This document shows positions 27,009 through 34,296 of a DNA stretch of 64,000 nucleotides, one piece after another. The notes beneath the pieces were generated by a model that ran no database searches, was not told where the DNA came from, and was given only the letters and a program-made list of their open reading frames with translations. Location of the stretch: contig NZ_CP073639.1 of assembly GCF_029962485.1 (NCBI RefSeq), positions 620,001-684,000 on the forward strand, read 5' to 3'. This stretch comes from Burkholderia cepacia. GTDB lineage: Bacteria > Pseudomonadota > Gammaproteobacteria > Burkholderiales > Burkholderiaceae. How positions within the stretch are numbered: position 1 is the stretch's first letter; each line of letters opens with the position of its first letter. The position numbers were made by a program, and so were the translations under genes.

Positions 27009-28040
27009 ATGAAAAACATGGTCATAACAGACGGCTTCGCATTCGTCGAATTCGTTTCACCTGAACCTGCCAACCTCGTCGATCTGTTCGAACGTTTCGG
27101 CTTTCGAGTGGCAGGACGCTCGAAACACGGCATGGTGATGATGACCCAGGGCACTGCCGCATTCGTCATAAACGGCAACCCGAACGCGTTCCGCACACGT
27201 CACGGTGCGTCCGTGCGGGCGATCGCGATCCGCGTCGACGATGCACACCGCGCGCAGCAACAGGCACTGGCCGGCGGCGCCCGTGTTGCGCTACCCGAAA
27301 CCGAAGGGGCGTTCGTCGTCGATACGCCGGCCATCCTGAGCATCGGCGACAGCCTCGTCTACTTCGTCGACTCGGACTTTCGTACCCTCTTCGACCTGCC
27401 CGTCGAAACGCGTCCCGGGCCGGCGGGCGACGCATGCATCGTCGCGGTCGATCACACGTCCAACATCGTTCATCCGGACAACCTCGATCGCTGGGCGGAT
27501 TTCTATCGCGACACCTTCGGGTTCGACGAGCGACAATACCTCGAGGTCAAGGGGCGCCAGACCGGCATGCGCGCGCGCTCGATGGTCAGCCCGTGCGGAC
27601 GCGTATCGATTCCGGTCGCGGCCGCCGCACACGACCAGCCCGGCGTGCTGAACCAGAACGACGAATTCATTCGCGACTACGGCGGGGAAGGCATCCAGCA
27701 TATCGCGCTGCTGAGCGCCGACATCGACGCGACGATCGACCAGCTCGCGCGCGCCGGCATCGCCTTCATGGCCGCGCCTTCACGGCACTACTACGCCGGC
27801 ATCGACGCCCGGCTGCCCGGGCATGGCCTCGACCTGGAACGACTGGCCGCGCGCGGCATTCTCGTCGACGGGAAAGGCCCGCAGCAGGTCCTGCTCCAGC
27901 GTTTCACGCGGCGTCAGATCGGCCCCGTGTTCTTCGAGATCATCGAGCGGCGCGGCGAGGATGGATTCGGCGAAGGCAATTTCAAGGCACTGTTCGAATC
28001 GCAGGAGCAGGACCAGCAGGAACGCGGCACGCGCAGATGA
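27009..28040 (+). CDS. 4-hydroxyphenylpyruvate dioxygenase family protein
   Basis: This 343-residue, two-domain vicinal-oxygen-chelate enzyme, when functional as HPPD, converts 4-hydroxyphenylpyruvate to homogentisate in tyrosine degradation. The three iron ligands are in place: His149 (VDHTSN), His231 (GEGIQHIALL) and Glu310 (FFEIIERR). The C-terminal gate helix GFGEGNFKALFESQE is the HPPD signature. RidA lies just upstream and a Crp/Fnr regulator before that. Neither hmgA nor a zeta-class isomerase is visible nearby, so substrate could differ from 4-hydroxyphenylpyruvate. Confidence 0.9.
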   Translation: MKNMVITDGFAFVEFVSPEPANLVDLFERFGFRVAGRSKHGMVMMTQGTAAFVINGNPNAFRTRHGASVRAIAIRVDDAHRAQQQALAGGARVALPETEGAFVVDTPAILSIGDSLVYFVDSDFRTLFDLPVETRPGPAGDACIVAVDHTSNIVHPDNLDRWADFYRDTFGFDERQYLEVKGRQTGMRARSMVSPCGRVSIPVAAAAHDQPGVLNQNDEFIRDYGGEGIQHIALLSADIDATIDQLARAGIAFMAAPSRHYYAGIDARLPGHGLDLERLAARGILVDGKGPQQVLLQRFTRRQIGPVFFEIIERRGEDGFGEGNFKALFESQEQDQQERGTRR

Positions 28041-28103
28041 AAACGGGCTGCGGAGCGTCGTTCCGCGGCCCGCGCGTGGCTGTCGCGCGTCGAACGCGTG
28101 CGC

Positions 28104-28469
28104 TTACGACGGTTCCGAGTCGAGGAACACATAGAGCGCGGCGATCTTTCCGTCGCGCACGATGATCACGTCAATGCCCGTATATTCGGGCGCTTCGCCG
28201 CGCGGGCCGGAACCCCACGACACGCGGCCGGCGTTGTGCAGCGCCTGCGGCTGGCCATGCGCGGTATAGACGAAATGCGGATGCGTCGCGCGCAAGTCGC
28301 CGGCAAACCTGTCGAGCGCTTCGTGCCCGACGAACGTACCGGGCGGCACGTAAAGCACGCAGTCGTCGGTATAAAGCGCTTCGATTGCGGCACGGCGGCG
28401 CACCGCGTCGCCTTCGCCGAACACCTCCTGCAGATTGCGTTCGAGCAGTTCATGGATACGGTCGTTCAT
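28104..28469 (-). CDS. SnoaL-like / NTF2-fold protein
   Basis: This is a 121-residue polyketide-cyclase-like (SnoaL/DUF4440-type) protein with the order helix RIHELLERNLQEVFGEGDAVRRRAAIEALYTDDCVLYVPPG, helix GHEALDRFAGDLRATHP, and strands ending VIIVRDGKIAALYVFLDSEP. Such proteins are small hydrolases, isomerases or binding proteins, and the activity cannot be read from sequence. The second of two adjacent ATGs (28469) is best spaced from AGGAG. The gene lies 34 bp after the GST gene on the same strand and is likely co-transcribed with it. Confidence 0.85.
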   Translation of the reverse strand: MNDRIHELLERNLQEVFGEGDAVRRRAAIEALYTDDCVLYVPPGTFVGHEALDRFAGDLRATHPHFVYTAHGQPQALHNAGRVSWGSGPRGEAPEYTGIDVIIVRDGKIAALYVFLDSEPS

Positions 28470-28503
28470 CATCGTTCTCCTGATCAAATTGCGTGTGATC
28501 GCA

Positions 28504-29193
28504 TTACCGCGCGAGTGCCAATGTCTTGTCGACGGCGGTAACGACCGCCGGGCGCGCGGCAATGTCGTCATACCAGCGCGCCACGGACGGAAATCGGTCG
28601 AGCGACGCGCCGATCGCCTGGTGACGCCACAGCCAGCCGAAGTGTGCGATATCCGCGATGCTGTATGCATCGCCCGCCACGTACCGGCCGCGTTCGAGCA
28701 CGCGCTCGAGTACGCCCAGTGCGCGCTCCACGTCCACCAGCGCGCGTGCTTTCGCATCGGGTTCCGGTACCGCCCCGATCGCCACCCGGAACGCCTGCAG
28801 AAAGGCCGGACTCAACGCGGACGCGTGAAAGAAAAGTTGCTCGAACACCTTGCCGCGCGGCACGCCATCCTTCGGTAGCAATTGCCCGGTCTTCTCGGCG
28901 AGGTACACGAGGATTGCGGCCGACTCGCTCAGCACGATGTCGCCATCGGCATGCGCCGCGCGGTCGACGAGCACCGGCACTTTGGCGTCGGGATTCATGG
29001 CCCTGAACGCATCGGTGTTCTGTTCGCCGCGACGCAGATCGACCGCCACGAGCCGATAATCGACGCCCATCTCTTCCAGCGCGATCGGCACCTTCACGCT
29101 GTTGGGCGTCGCGAATGCGAACACGTCCAGCGTGGCCGTACCGGGATCGCCGCCCGCCGCGACGGCGCCATTTCCTGCGAATTGGGGTTCCAT
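28504..29193 (-). CDS. Glutathione S-transferase family protein
   Basis: This 229-residue thioredoxin-fold plus helical-domain GST resembles the YfcG/Ure2p-like group. The N-terminal domain has TLDVFAFATPNSVKVPIALEEMG, the cis-Pro segment NPDAKVPVLVD and the glutathione-contact motif SESAAILVYLAEKTG. The C-terminal helical domain contains YSIADIAHFGWLWRH, the N-capping-box region. The active-site position is TPNS rather than the SSCS of zeta-class maleylacetoacetate isomerases, so a tyrosine-pathway role is unlikely. It is divergent from the LysR regulator at 29278, which probably controls it. Confidence 0.92.
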   Translation of the reverse strand: MEPQFAGNGAVAAGGDPGTATLDVFAFATPNSVKVPIALEEMGVDYRLVAVDLRRGEQNTDAFRAMNPDAKVPVLVDRAAHADGDIVLSESAAILVYLAEKTGQLLPKDGVPRGKVFEQLFFHASALSPAFLQAFRVAIGAVPEPDAKARALVDVERALGVLERVLERGRYVAGDAYSIADIAHFGWLWRHQAIGASLDRFPSVARWYDDIAARPAVVTAVDKTLALAR

Positions 29194-29255
29194 GATTCAT
29201 CTCCGTTGAGGTGAGACAAATGTAGGGCGCCGTGCTATTTTTCGAAACAGAAACG

Positions 29256-29276
29256 ATTGCAAACCATCATTGCAAA
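29256..29276. promoter_or_regulatory. ATTGCAAA direct repeat in the GST/LysR intergenic region
   Basis: Two exact copies of ATTGCAAA (29256-29263 and 29269-29276) lie 13 bp apart, ending just before the LysR ATG. In a divergent LysR/target arrangement this is a candidate regulatory site, though it lacks the T-N11-A dyad form usual for LysR boxes. Confidence 0.3.
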
Positions 29277-29277
29277 A

Positions 29278-30204
29278 ATGTCGCTATCCAGACTGCCGGA
29301 TTTTGAAGGTTTCGCGATGTTCGCGAAGGTCGCGGAAGAAGGCTCGTTCGCCGCCGCGGCCGCGGCGACGGGCGTCTCGGTCGCGACGGTGTCGCGCGCC
29401 GTGACGCGCCTCGAGGAACGGCTCGGCGGGCGTCTGTTCAACCGCACGTCGCGGCGGCTCGCGCTCACCGATTACGGCCATACGCTGATCGAGCGCGCGG
29501 CGAAGCTCTATACCGATGCGGAAGACACCGAGGATTTCGCACGCGAGACGTCGAGCCGGCCGCGCGGCCTCGTCAAGCTGGCTGCGCCGCTATCGTTCGG
29601 CGCGCGCTGGGTTGCGCCGCTGCTGCCCGAGTTCTTCGATCGCTATCCGGACATCGCCGTCGATCTGCACCTGACCGATGCGCAATCCGACCTGATCGGC
29701 GACGGCTTCGATGCCGCGCTGCGCATCGCAATCATGGAGGATTCGTCGCTCGTCGCGCGGCTCATCGCCCCGGTCCGGCGCTTCGTCGTCGCGTCGCCGG
29801 CCTATCTGTCGCGCCACGGGCGGCCGCGTCATCCGCACGAGCTCGGCGCCCATCCGTGCCTGACGTACGCAAACCGGAGCCAGCGCGACGTGTGGCGCTT
29901 CACCCGTCCGAACGGTGAAACGTGCGCGGTCACGCCCGGCGGCATGTTGCGCGGCACCAGCGTCGAAGCGTTGTTGCCGACGGTGCTCGCGGGCCTCGCG
30001 ATCACCGAACTGCCCGAGTTCGTCGCGACGCAGTATTTCGCCGACGGGCAGCTCGAACCGGTCCTGACGGACTGGCGCCTGCCCGAAGGCGGCCTGTACT
30101 TCGTCACACCGTCCGCCCGCGCGCGGCCGGCCAAGGTCAGCGCGCTGGCCGAGTTCTTCATCGCGAAGCTGGCCGCGGCCGAGTGGCGTTTGCCGGCAGT
30201 ATAA
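29278..30204 (+). CDS. LysR-family transcriptional regulator
   Basis: This 308-residue LysR regulator has an N-terminal winged helix (FAMFAKVAEEGSFAAAAAATGVSVATVSRAVTRLEERLGGRLFNRTSRRLALTDYG), a linker helix, and an effector-binding domain of the CrgA/DsdC-like type (SRPRGLVKLAAPLSFGARWVAPLLPEFFDRYP). A TTG at 29257 is in frame but the ATG at 29278 is the better start. It is divergently transcribed from the GST/SnoaL-like pair and separated from it by 84 bp, the usual arrangement for a LysR activator and its target. Confidence 0.94.
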   Translation: MSLSRLPDFEGFAMFAKVAEEGSFAAAAAATGVSVATVSRAVTRLEERLGGRLFNRTSRRLALTDYGHTLIERAAKLYTDAEDTEDFARETSSRPRGLVKLAAPLSFGARWVAPLLPEFFDRYPDIAVDLHLTDAQSDLIGDGFDAALRIAIMEDSSLVARLIAPVRRFVVASPAYLSRHGRPRHPHELGAHPCLTYANRSQRDVWRFTRPNGETCAVTPGGMLRGTSVEALLPTVLAGLAITELPEFVATQYFADGQLEPVLTDWRLPEGGLYFVTPSARARPAKVSALAEFFIAKLAAAEWRLPAV

Positions 30205-30559
30205 GCGCGCGCACGCGCCCTTCTCTTGTACTCGCGATGCGCCAGTCGCGATCGATGCATGGCCGCTGCGATCGCGCGTCGTCCTCGCGCATGGCACGCC
30301 CACACGTAGCCGATTCGGCACGAAAGCCACCGTTCCTTCCGTGTCGTTTACAACCGGGTTCCGGGCGCATGACCGATAGTCGGTTGCGCCCGTTTCTCTA
30401 AACTGGCTCTCACAACAAACTTGCCCGGTGTCGCCCGCAGCGCACATCACTTCGCTGACATCGAGGCCCCCGAGACATCCGCCTTCGCTGACCATCGGCC
30501 CGCACGACTCCACTGCATTCCAGCCCGGCCGGCTGCCAAGGCAATTCCAGGAGAGTTCA
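30205..30559. other. Gene-free interval with terminator and MFS promoter region
   Basis: 355 bp between the LysR gene and the MFS gene on the same strand. It contains the hairpin at 30363-30391, after which the promoter of the transporter is expected. No supported ORF lies here; the open frame back to 30428 has no ribosome-binding site. Confidence 0.5.
30363..30391 (+). terminator. Strong hairpin between LysR and MFS genes
   Basis: GGGCGCA-tg-ACCGA-tag-TCGGT-TGCGCCC folds as a nearly perfect 29-nt hairpin followed by GTTTCTCT. It probably terminates transcription from the LysR gene before the MFS promoter. The T-run is short. Confidence 0.6.
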
Positions 30560-32029
30560 TTGAGCCCGTCGCAAGCGCACCCCGCGAAAGCCCGGTCTTC
30601 GCGCAAGTCCGTCAAGCTGGATGACATCACGATCGTCGACCCTGCCGTCCTCAAGCGCGCGGTCGGCGCGATGGCGTTCGGCAATGCGATGGAATGGTTC
30701 GACTTCGGCGTCTACAGCTACATCGCCGTCACGCTCGGCAAGGTGTTCTTCCCGTCCAGCAGCCCGTCCGCGCAGCTGCTCGCGACCTTCGGCACGTTCG
30801 CGGCCGCGTTCCTCGTGCGCCCGCTCGGCGGCATGGTGTTCGGCCCGCTCGGCGACCGCATCGGCCGCCAGCGCGTGCTCGCCGCGACGATGATCATGAT
30901 GGCCGTCGGCACCTTCGCGATCGGCCTGATCCCCAGCTACGCGTCGATCGGCATCATGGCGCCCGTGCTGCTGCTCGTCGCCCGCCTCGTGCAGGGCTTC
31001 TCGACCGGCGGCGAATACGGCGGCGCCGCCACCTTCATCGCCGAATTTTCGACCGACAGGCGTCGCGGCTTCATGGGCAGCTTCCTCGAATTCGGCACGC
31101 TGATCGGCTATACGCTCGGCGCGGCCACCGTCGCACTGCTCACGGCGACACTGTCGCAGGAAGCGCTGCTGTCGTGGGGCTGGCGCGTGCCGTTCTTCAT
31201 CGCCGGCCCGCTCGGCCTCGTCGGCCTCTACGTCCGTCTGAAACTCGAGGAAACGCCGGCATTCAAGAAGGAAGCAGAAGCACGCGAGGCGGACGAACGC
31301 ACGCGGCCGAAGCAACGCTTCACGACGCTGCTCGTCGAACAATGGAAGCCGTTGCTGCAGTGTGTCGGCCTCGTGCTGATCTTCAACGTGACCGACTACA
31401 TGGCGCTGTCGTACCTGCCGAGCTACCTGTCTGCGACGCTGCACTTCCGCGAATCGCACGGCCTGTTCATGGTGCTGCTCGTGATGGTGCTGATGATGCC
31501 CATGACGCTGTACAACGGGCACCTGTCGGACAAGGTCGGCCGCAAGCCGGTGATGATGGCCGGCTGCGTGGGCCTGCTGGTGCTGTCGGTGCCGGCGCTG
31601 ATGCTGATCCGCACCGGCGGCATGCTGCCGGTGTTCGGCGGGATGCTGATCTACGGCATCCTGCTGTCGACGTTCACGGGCGTGATGCCGTCGGCGCTGC
31701 CGGCGCTGTTCCCGACGCGGATCCGCTACGGTGCGCTCGCGATCGGCTTCAACGTGTCGGTGTCGCTGTTCGGCGGCACGACGCCGCTCGTCACCGCGTG
31801 GCTGGTCGATCGCACCGGTGACCTGATGATGCCCGCGTACTACCTGATGGGCGCATCGTTCATCGGCATCGTGTCGGTACTCGCGCTGCGTGAGACGGCA
31901 CGCCAGCCACTGCCCGGTTCGGGGCCGTGCGTCGCAAGCCGCGCGGAAGCGTTGAGCCTCGTGCGCGGCAGTGCCGACGAGGCCCGTGTGCCGGGCAGGA
32001 AGTTCACGCCGGTCGGCGAGCGCGCCTGA
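30560..32029 (+). CDS. MFS transporter, ProP/metabolite:H+ symporter family
   Basis: This 489-residue, 12-helix major facilitator is of the metabolite:proton symporter group that includes ProP and ShiA. Start: a TTG at 30560 preceded by CAGGAGAG at ideal spacing; earlier in-frame codons lack such a site and would add a Pro/Ser-rich stretch. Family signatures are GNAMEWFDFGVYSYIAVTLGKVFFP, the loop 2-3 motif GPLGDRIGRQRVL, GFSTGGEYGGAATFIAEF and the loop 8-9 repeat GHLSDKVGRKPVMM. Substrate (osmolyte, dicarboxylate or aromatic acid) is not determined by sequence. Confidence 0.92.
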   Translation: MSPSQAHPAKARSSRKSVKLDDITIVDPAVLKRAVGAMAFGNAMEWFDFGVYSYIAVTLGKVFFPSSSPSAQLLATFGTFAAAFLVRPLGGMVFGPLGDRIGRQRVLAATMIMMAVGTFAIGLIPSYASIGIMAPVLLLVARLVQGFSTGGEYGGAATFIAEFSTDRRRGFMGSFLEFGTLIGYTLGAATVALLTATLSQEALLSWGWRVPFFIAGPLGLVGLYVRLKLEETPAFKKEAEAREADERTRPKQRFTTLLVEQWKPLLQCVGLVLIFNVTDYMALSYLPSYLSATLHFRESHGLFMVLLVMVLMMPMTLYNGHLSDKVGRKPVMMAGCVGLLVLSVPALMLIRTGGMLPVFGGMLIYGILLSTFTGVMPSALPALFPTRIRYGALAIGFNVSVSLFGGTTPLVTAWLVDRTGDLMMPAYYLMGASFIGIVSVLALRETARQPLPGSGPCVASRAEALSLVRGSADEARVPGRKFTPVGERA

Positions 32030-32089
32030 CGCAGTCCGGCATGACGCGACGCCGCGCGGCCCGTGCCGGCGTCGCCGCCCGCGCGTTCG

Positions 32090-32914
32090 TCAGTTCGACG
32101 ACAGCTGCTGCGCGTCGAACCAGTCGAGCAGCGCACGCGTGACAAACGCGGGATTTTCCAGATTCGAAATGTGGCCGGCGTCCGGCACCAGCGCATGCGC
32201 GCAACCGATCACGCTCGCCATCTTCACGGTTTCCGACGGCGGGCGCGCCATGTCGCCCGCGCCGCACATCAGCAGCGTGCGGTCGGCATCGAGTGCGGCC
32301 AGCGCCGGCAGCGTGTCGGGCCGGCCGAAGATCAGCCGGCCGAGCGGGACGATCGATTGCCGCAGCCGGTCCGCAGGCAGGCTCGCGAGCGCGGCGCGAA
32401 ACGCGGTCGGCACCGGGTCTGCCAGATTGACGTCGGGGCGGAAGAACAACGGCACGATCGCATCGAGCAGCGGCGGCACAATGCTGCCTGCCGCCGCGAT
32501 CGCATCGAGCATCCCGAAGTAGCGCAGCCGTGTCGCCTCGGGCTCGGCCTCTAGCGACGCATCCATTAGCACGAGCGAGCGCACGCGCTGCGGTTCGCGC
32601 AACGCGAGCCGCGCGCCCCACATGCCGCCGACGCTGAGCCCGACGACCGCGCACTGGTCGATCTCCAGCGCATCGAGCAGCGCGCTCGCGTGCGCGGCGA
32701 GATCGTCGAGCGTTAGCGTGCCGTCGGGCGGCGCACCCGATGCACCATGCCCCCACAGGTCCGGCACGATCACGCGATACCGGCGCGACAACGCATCGAC
32801 CTGCGGCGCCCACATCGCCGCGTCCCACAGATAGCTGTGGCCGAGCAGCACCGGAAATCCGGCGCCGTGATCCTGGTAATGCAGCGTGCTGCCTTGGATG
32901 ATGTGTGCGGGCAT
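32090..32914 (-). CDS. Alpha/beta hydrolase
   Basis: This 274-residue alpha/beta-hydrolase-fold enzyme resembles 3-oxoadipate enol-lactonase and related esterases. The nucleophile elbow is VGLSVGGMWG (Ser94); the catalytic His is His248 in DAGHISNLENP, with the acidic residue probably in the CGAGDMARPP loop. The oxyanion region is LLGHSYLWDAAMW. The ATG at 32914 has a CGGAG site; an upstream extension to 33097 is arginine-rich shadow. It is convergent with the MFS gene. Substrate unknown. Confidence 0.92.
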   Translation of the reverse strand: MPAHIIQGSTLHYQDHGAGFPVLLGHSYLWDAAMWAPQVDALSRRYRVIVPDLWGHGASGAPPDGTLTLDDLAAHASALLDALEIDQCAVVGLSVGGMWGARLALREPQRVRSLVLMDASLEAEPEATRLRYFGMLDAIAAAGSIVPPLLDAIVPLFFRPDVNLADPVPTAFRAALASLPADRLRQSIVPLGRLIFGRPDTLPALAALDADRTLLMCGAGDMARPPSETVKMASVIGCAHALVPDAGHISNLENPAFVTRALLDWFDAQQLSSN

Positions 32915-33107
32915 GTCGTCTCCGGGTGTCAGGACTCGGCGGTGACCCGGAACCGGGCGCCGCGGTCGGCGGCGTTCTGCAACGAACGCGAAGCGGCGCA
33001 TCATCGCACAGGTTGCTGGTATTGCGCACGACGGAGCGGCAGAACCTTCGCCGTGCGCGACGGCAAGGAACGTACGAAACCGCACGAAGCGTTGCAAGCG
33101 GACCGCG

Positions 33108-33330
33108 CTATCCGCCGCGATACATCGGCAGCACGTTGCCGCCGGCGACGTCCGGGTTCGTCGCGAGCGGATGGCAGGCCTGTTCGAGCAGCCAGTTGGT
33201 CAGTACCGCGATGTCGAATTCGTTGCACACGTCCGGGTTCTGCACCAGCACGTAGCTGCCCGATGCGACCGTGCAGTACGGGAACAGTTCAGCCGCACAA
33301 CACGGTCGGTAATCGATGCGCGTTTGCGAA
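33108..33330 (-). pseudogene. 3' remnant of a gene resembling a LysR effector domain
   Basis: The minus strand has an open frame ending at the TAG 33108-33110. It reads ELFPYCTVASGSYVLVQNPD, then FDIAVLTNWLLEQACHPL and ends NVLPMYRGG. The pattern (hydrophobic strand, SYxLV, then a helix with NWLLEQA) is that of the C-terminal end of a LysR effector-binding domain. No start codon or N-terminal part exists upstream, where the two-partner secretion genes begin. I read it as a gene truncated at the left edge of the island. The family assignment is tentative. Confidence 0.4.
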
Positions 33331-33346
33331 ATGCGCGCGGTTGCGC

Positions 33347-34201
33347 TTACTGTTGAATGGCTGCGTTCTTCATCAATCCACCGACGAAATTCGCTGTCGC
33401 CTTCTCGAGCGCCAACGCTTGCAGCTGCTGCTGAATCGTCGCCTTCGCCGCCTCAAACGACGGCACCTGCGTCGGTCGCTTCGCGTCGACCTTGACGATC
33501 GCTCGCGGGCCGTTTACGTCGTTGCCGACTGCGATCGACTGCGACGTTACACCGCCTGCGGGCAACTGCGTGATCGCCTGCGCAACGGCGAGCGGCAATC
33601 CTTGCGTATTCCCGTCCGTCACCGGTGTCTTGAAGCTCACCCACGGAAGTTCACCGCCAGCCGCGGCGGTCGGCGCCTGGCTGTACTGTCGTGCCAGTGC
33701 GTCGAACGACTGCCCTGCCTTCAGCCCGGCCAACACCGTCACGGCGGTCACCGCATCTTTCGTCACGATGATGCGCGGCTTGACCTCGTCCTTGCCGAGC
33801 GATGCGACAATCTCGTCATAGCGCGCCTTCGCCTGTGCGTCCGTAACCGGTTCAGGCTTCACGTTATCGCGCACGAAAAGCTGTGTCTCGGCGTTCGTCT
33901 TGGCAATCTGCATGGCCGTCTGCACTTCCGGCTTGCTGCCGTAGTTTGCCTTTTCAGCGGCCTGCTGAATCAGCACCTGAGCGATCAGCTGGTTCTTGAT
34001 CGCCTGGCGAAACTGCGGCGTATCTCGCTGGCGGGACGCTTGCAACACGGCGTCGACTTCTGCCTTGGTGATCGGTGTACCGTTCACAGTTGCGATGGCG
34101 CCCGCTGGCAACGCCGACGTTTGTGCCTGCGCCTGGACAGGTAGCGCCAATTGCCAGGCAATCGTCGTCGCGATCAGAATTCGGTTGAACGTCGTTTGCA
34201 T
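33347..34201 (-). CDS. Periplasmic parvulin-type peptidyl-prolyl isomerase
   Basis: This is a SurA/PpiC-like periplasmic chaperone. The 284-residue protein begins at the ATG at 34201 (AGGAG site) with signal peptide MQTTFNRILIATTIAWQLALPVQAQA. An N-terminal helical domain (ITKAEVDAVLQ, QAIKNQLIAQVLIQQAAEKANYG) precedes the parvulin domain (PRIIVTKDAVTAVTVLAGLKAGQSFDALARQYSQ) and a C-terminal helix. The canonical parvulin HIL motif is replaced by RIIV, so isomerase activity may be weak. It lies 95 bp downstream of the TpsB gene; parvulins next to TPS systems (as Par27 with FhaB/FhaC) assist exoprotein transit. Confidence 0.88.
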   Translation of the reverse strand: MQTTFNRILIATTIAWQLALPVQAQAQTSALPAGAIATVNGTPITKAEVDAVLQASRQRDTPQFRQAIKNQLIAQVLIQQAAEKANYGSKPEVQTAMQIAKTNAETQLFVRDNVKPEPVTDAQAKARYDEIVASLGKDEVKPRIIVTKDAVTAVTVLAGLKAGQSFDALARQYSQAPTAAAGGELPWVSFKTPVTDGNTQGLPLAVAQAITQLPAGGVTSQSIAVGNDVNGPRAIVKVDAKRPTQVPSFEAAKATIQQQLQALALEKATANFVGGLMKNAAIQQ

Positions 34202-34296
34202 GCTTGATGCTCCTGCTTGCGTAAATGGACACATCGACCTCGGTCGCTGCACAAAATGTCCGACACCGGGGGGAATCGGACACGATCAAAATCGCG

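Noticed and set aside
28504..29193. GST as maleylacetoacetate isomerase of tyrosine catabolism
   Set aside because: It lacks the zeta-class SSCSxRVRIAL motif and has TPNSVKVPIALEE instead.
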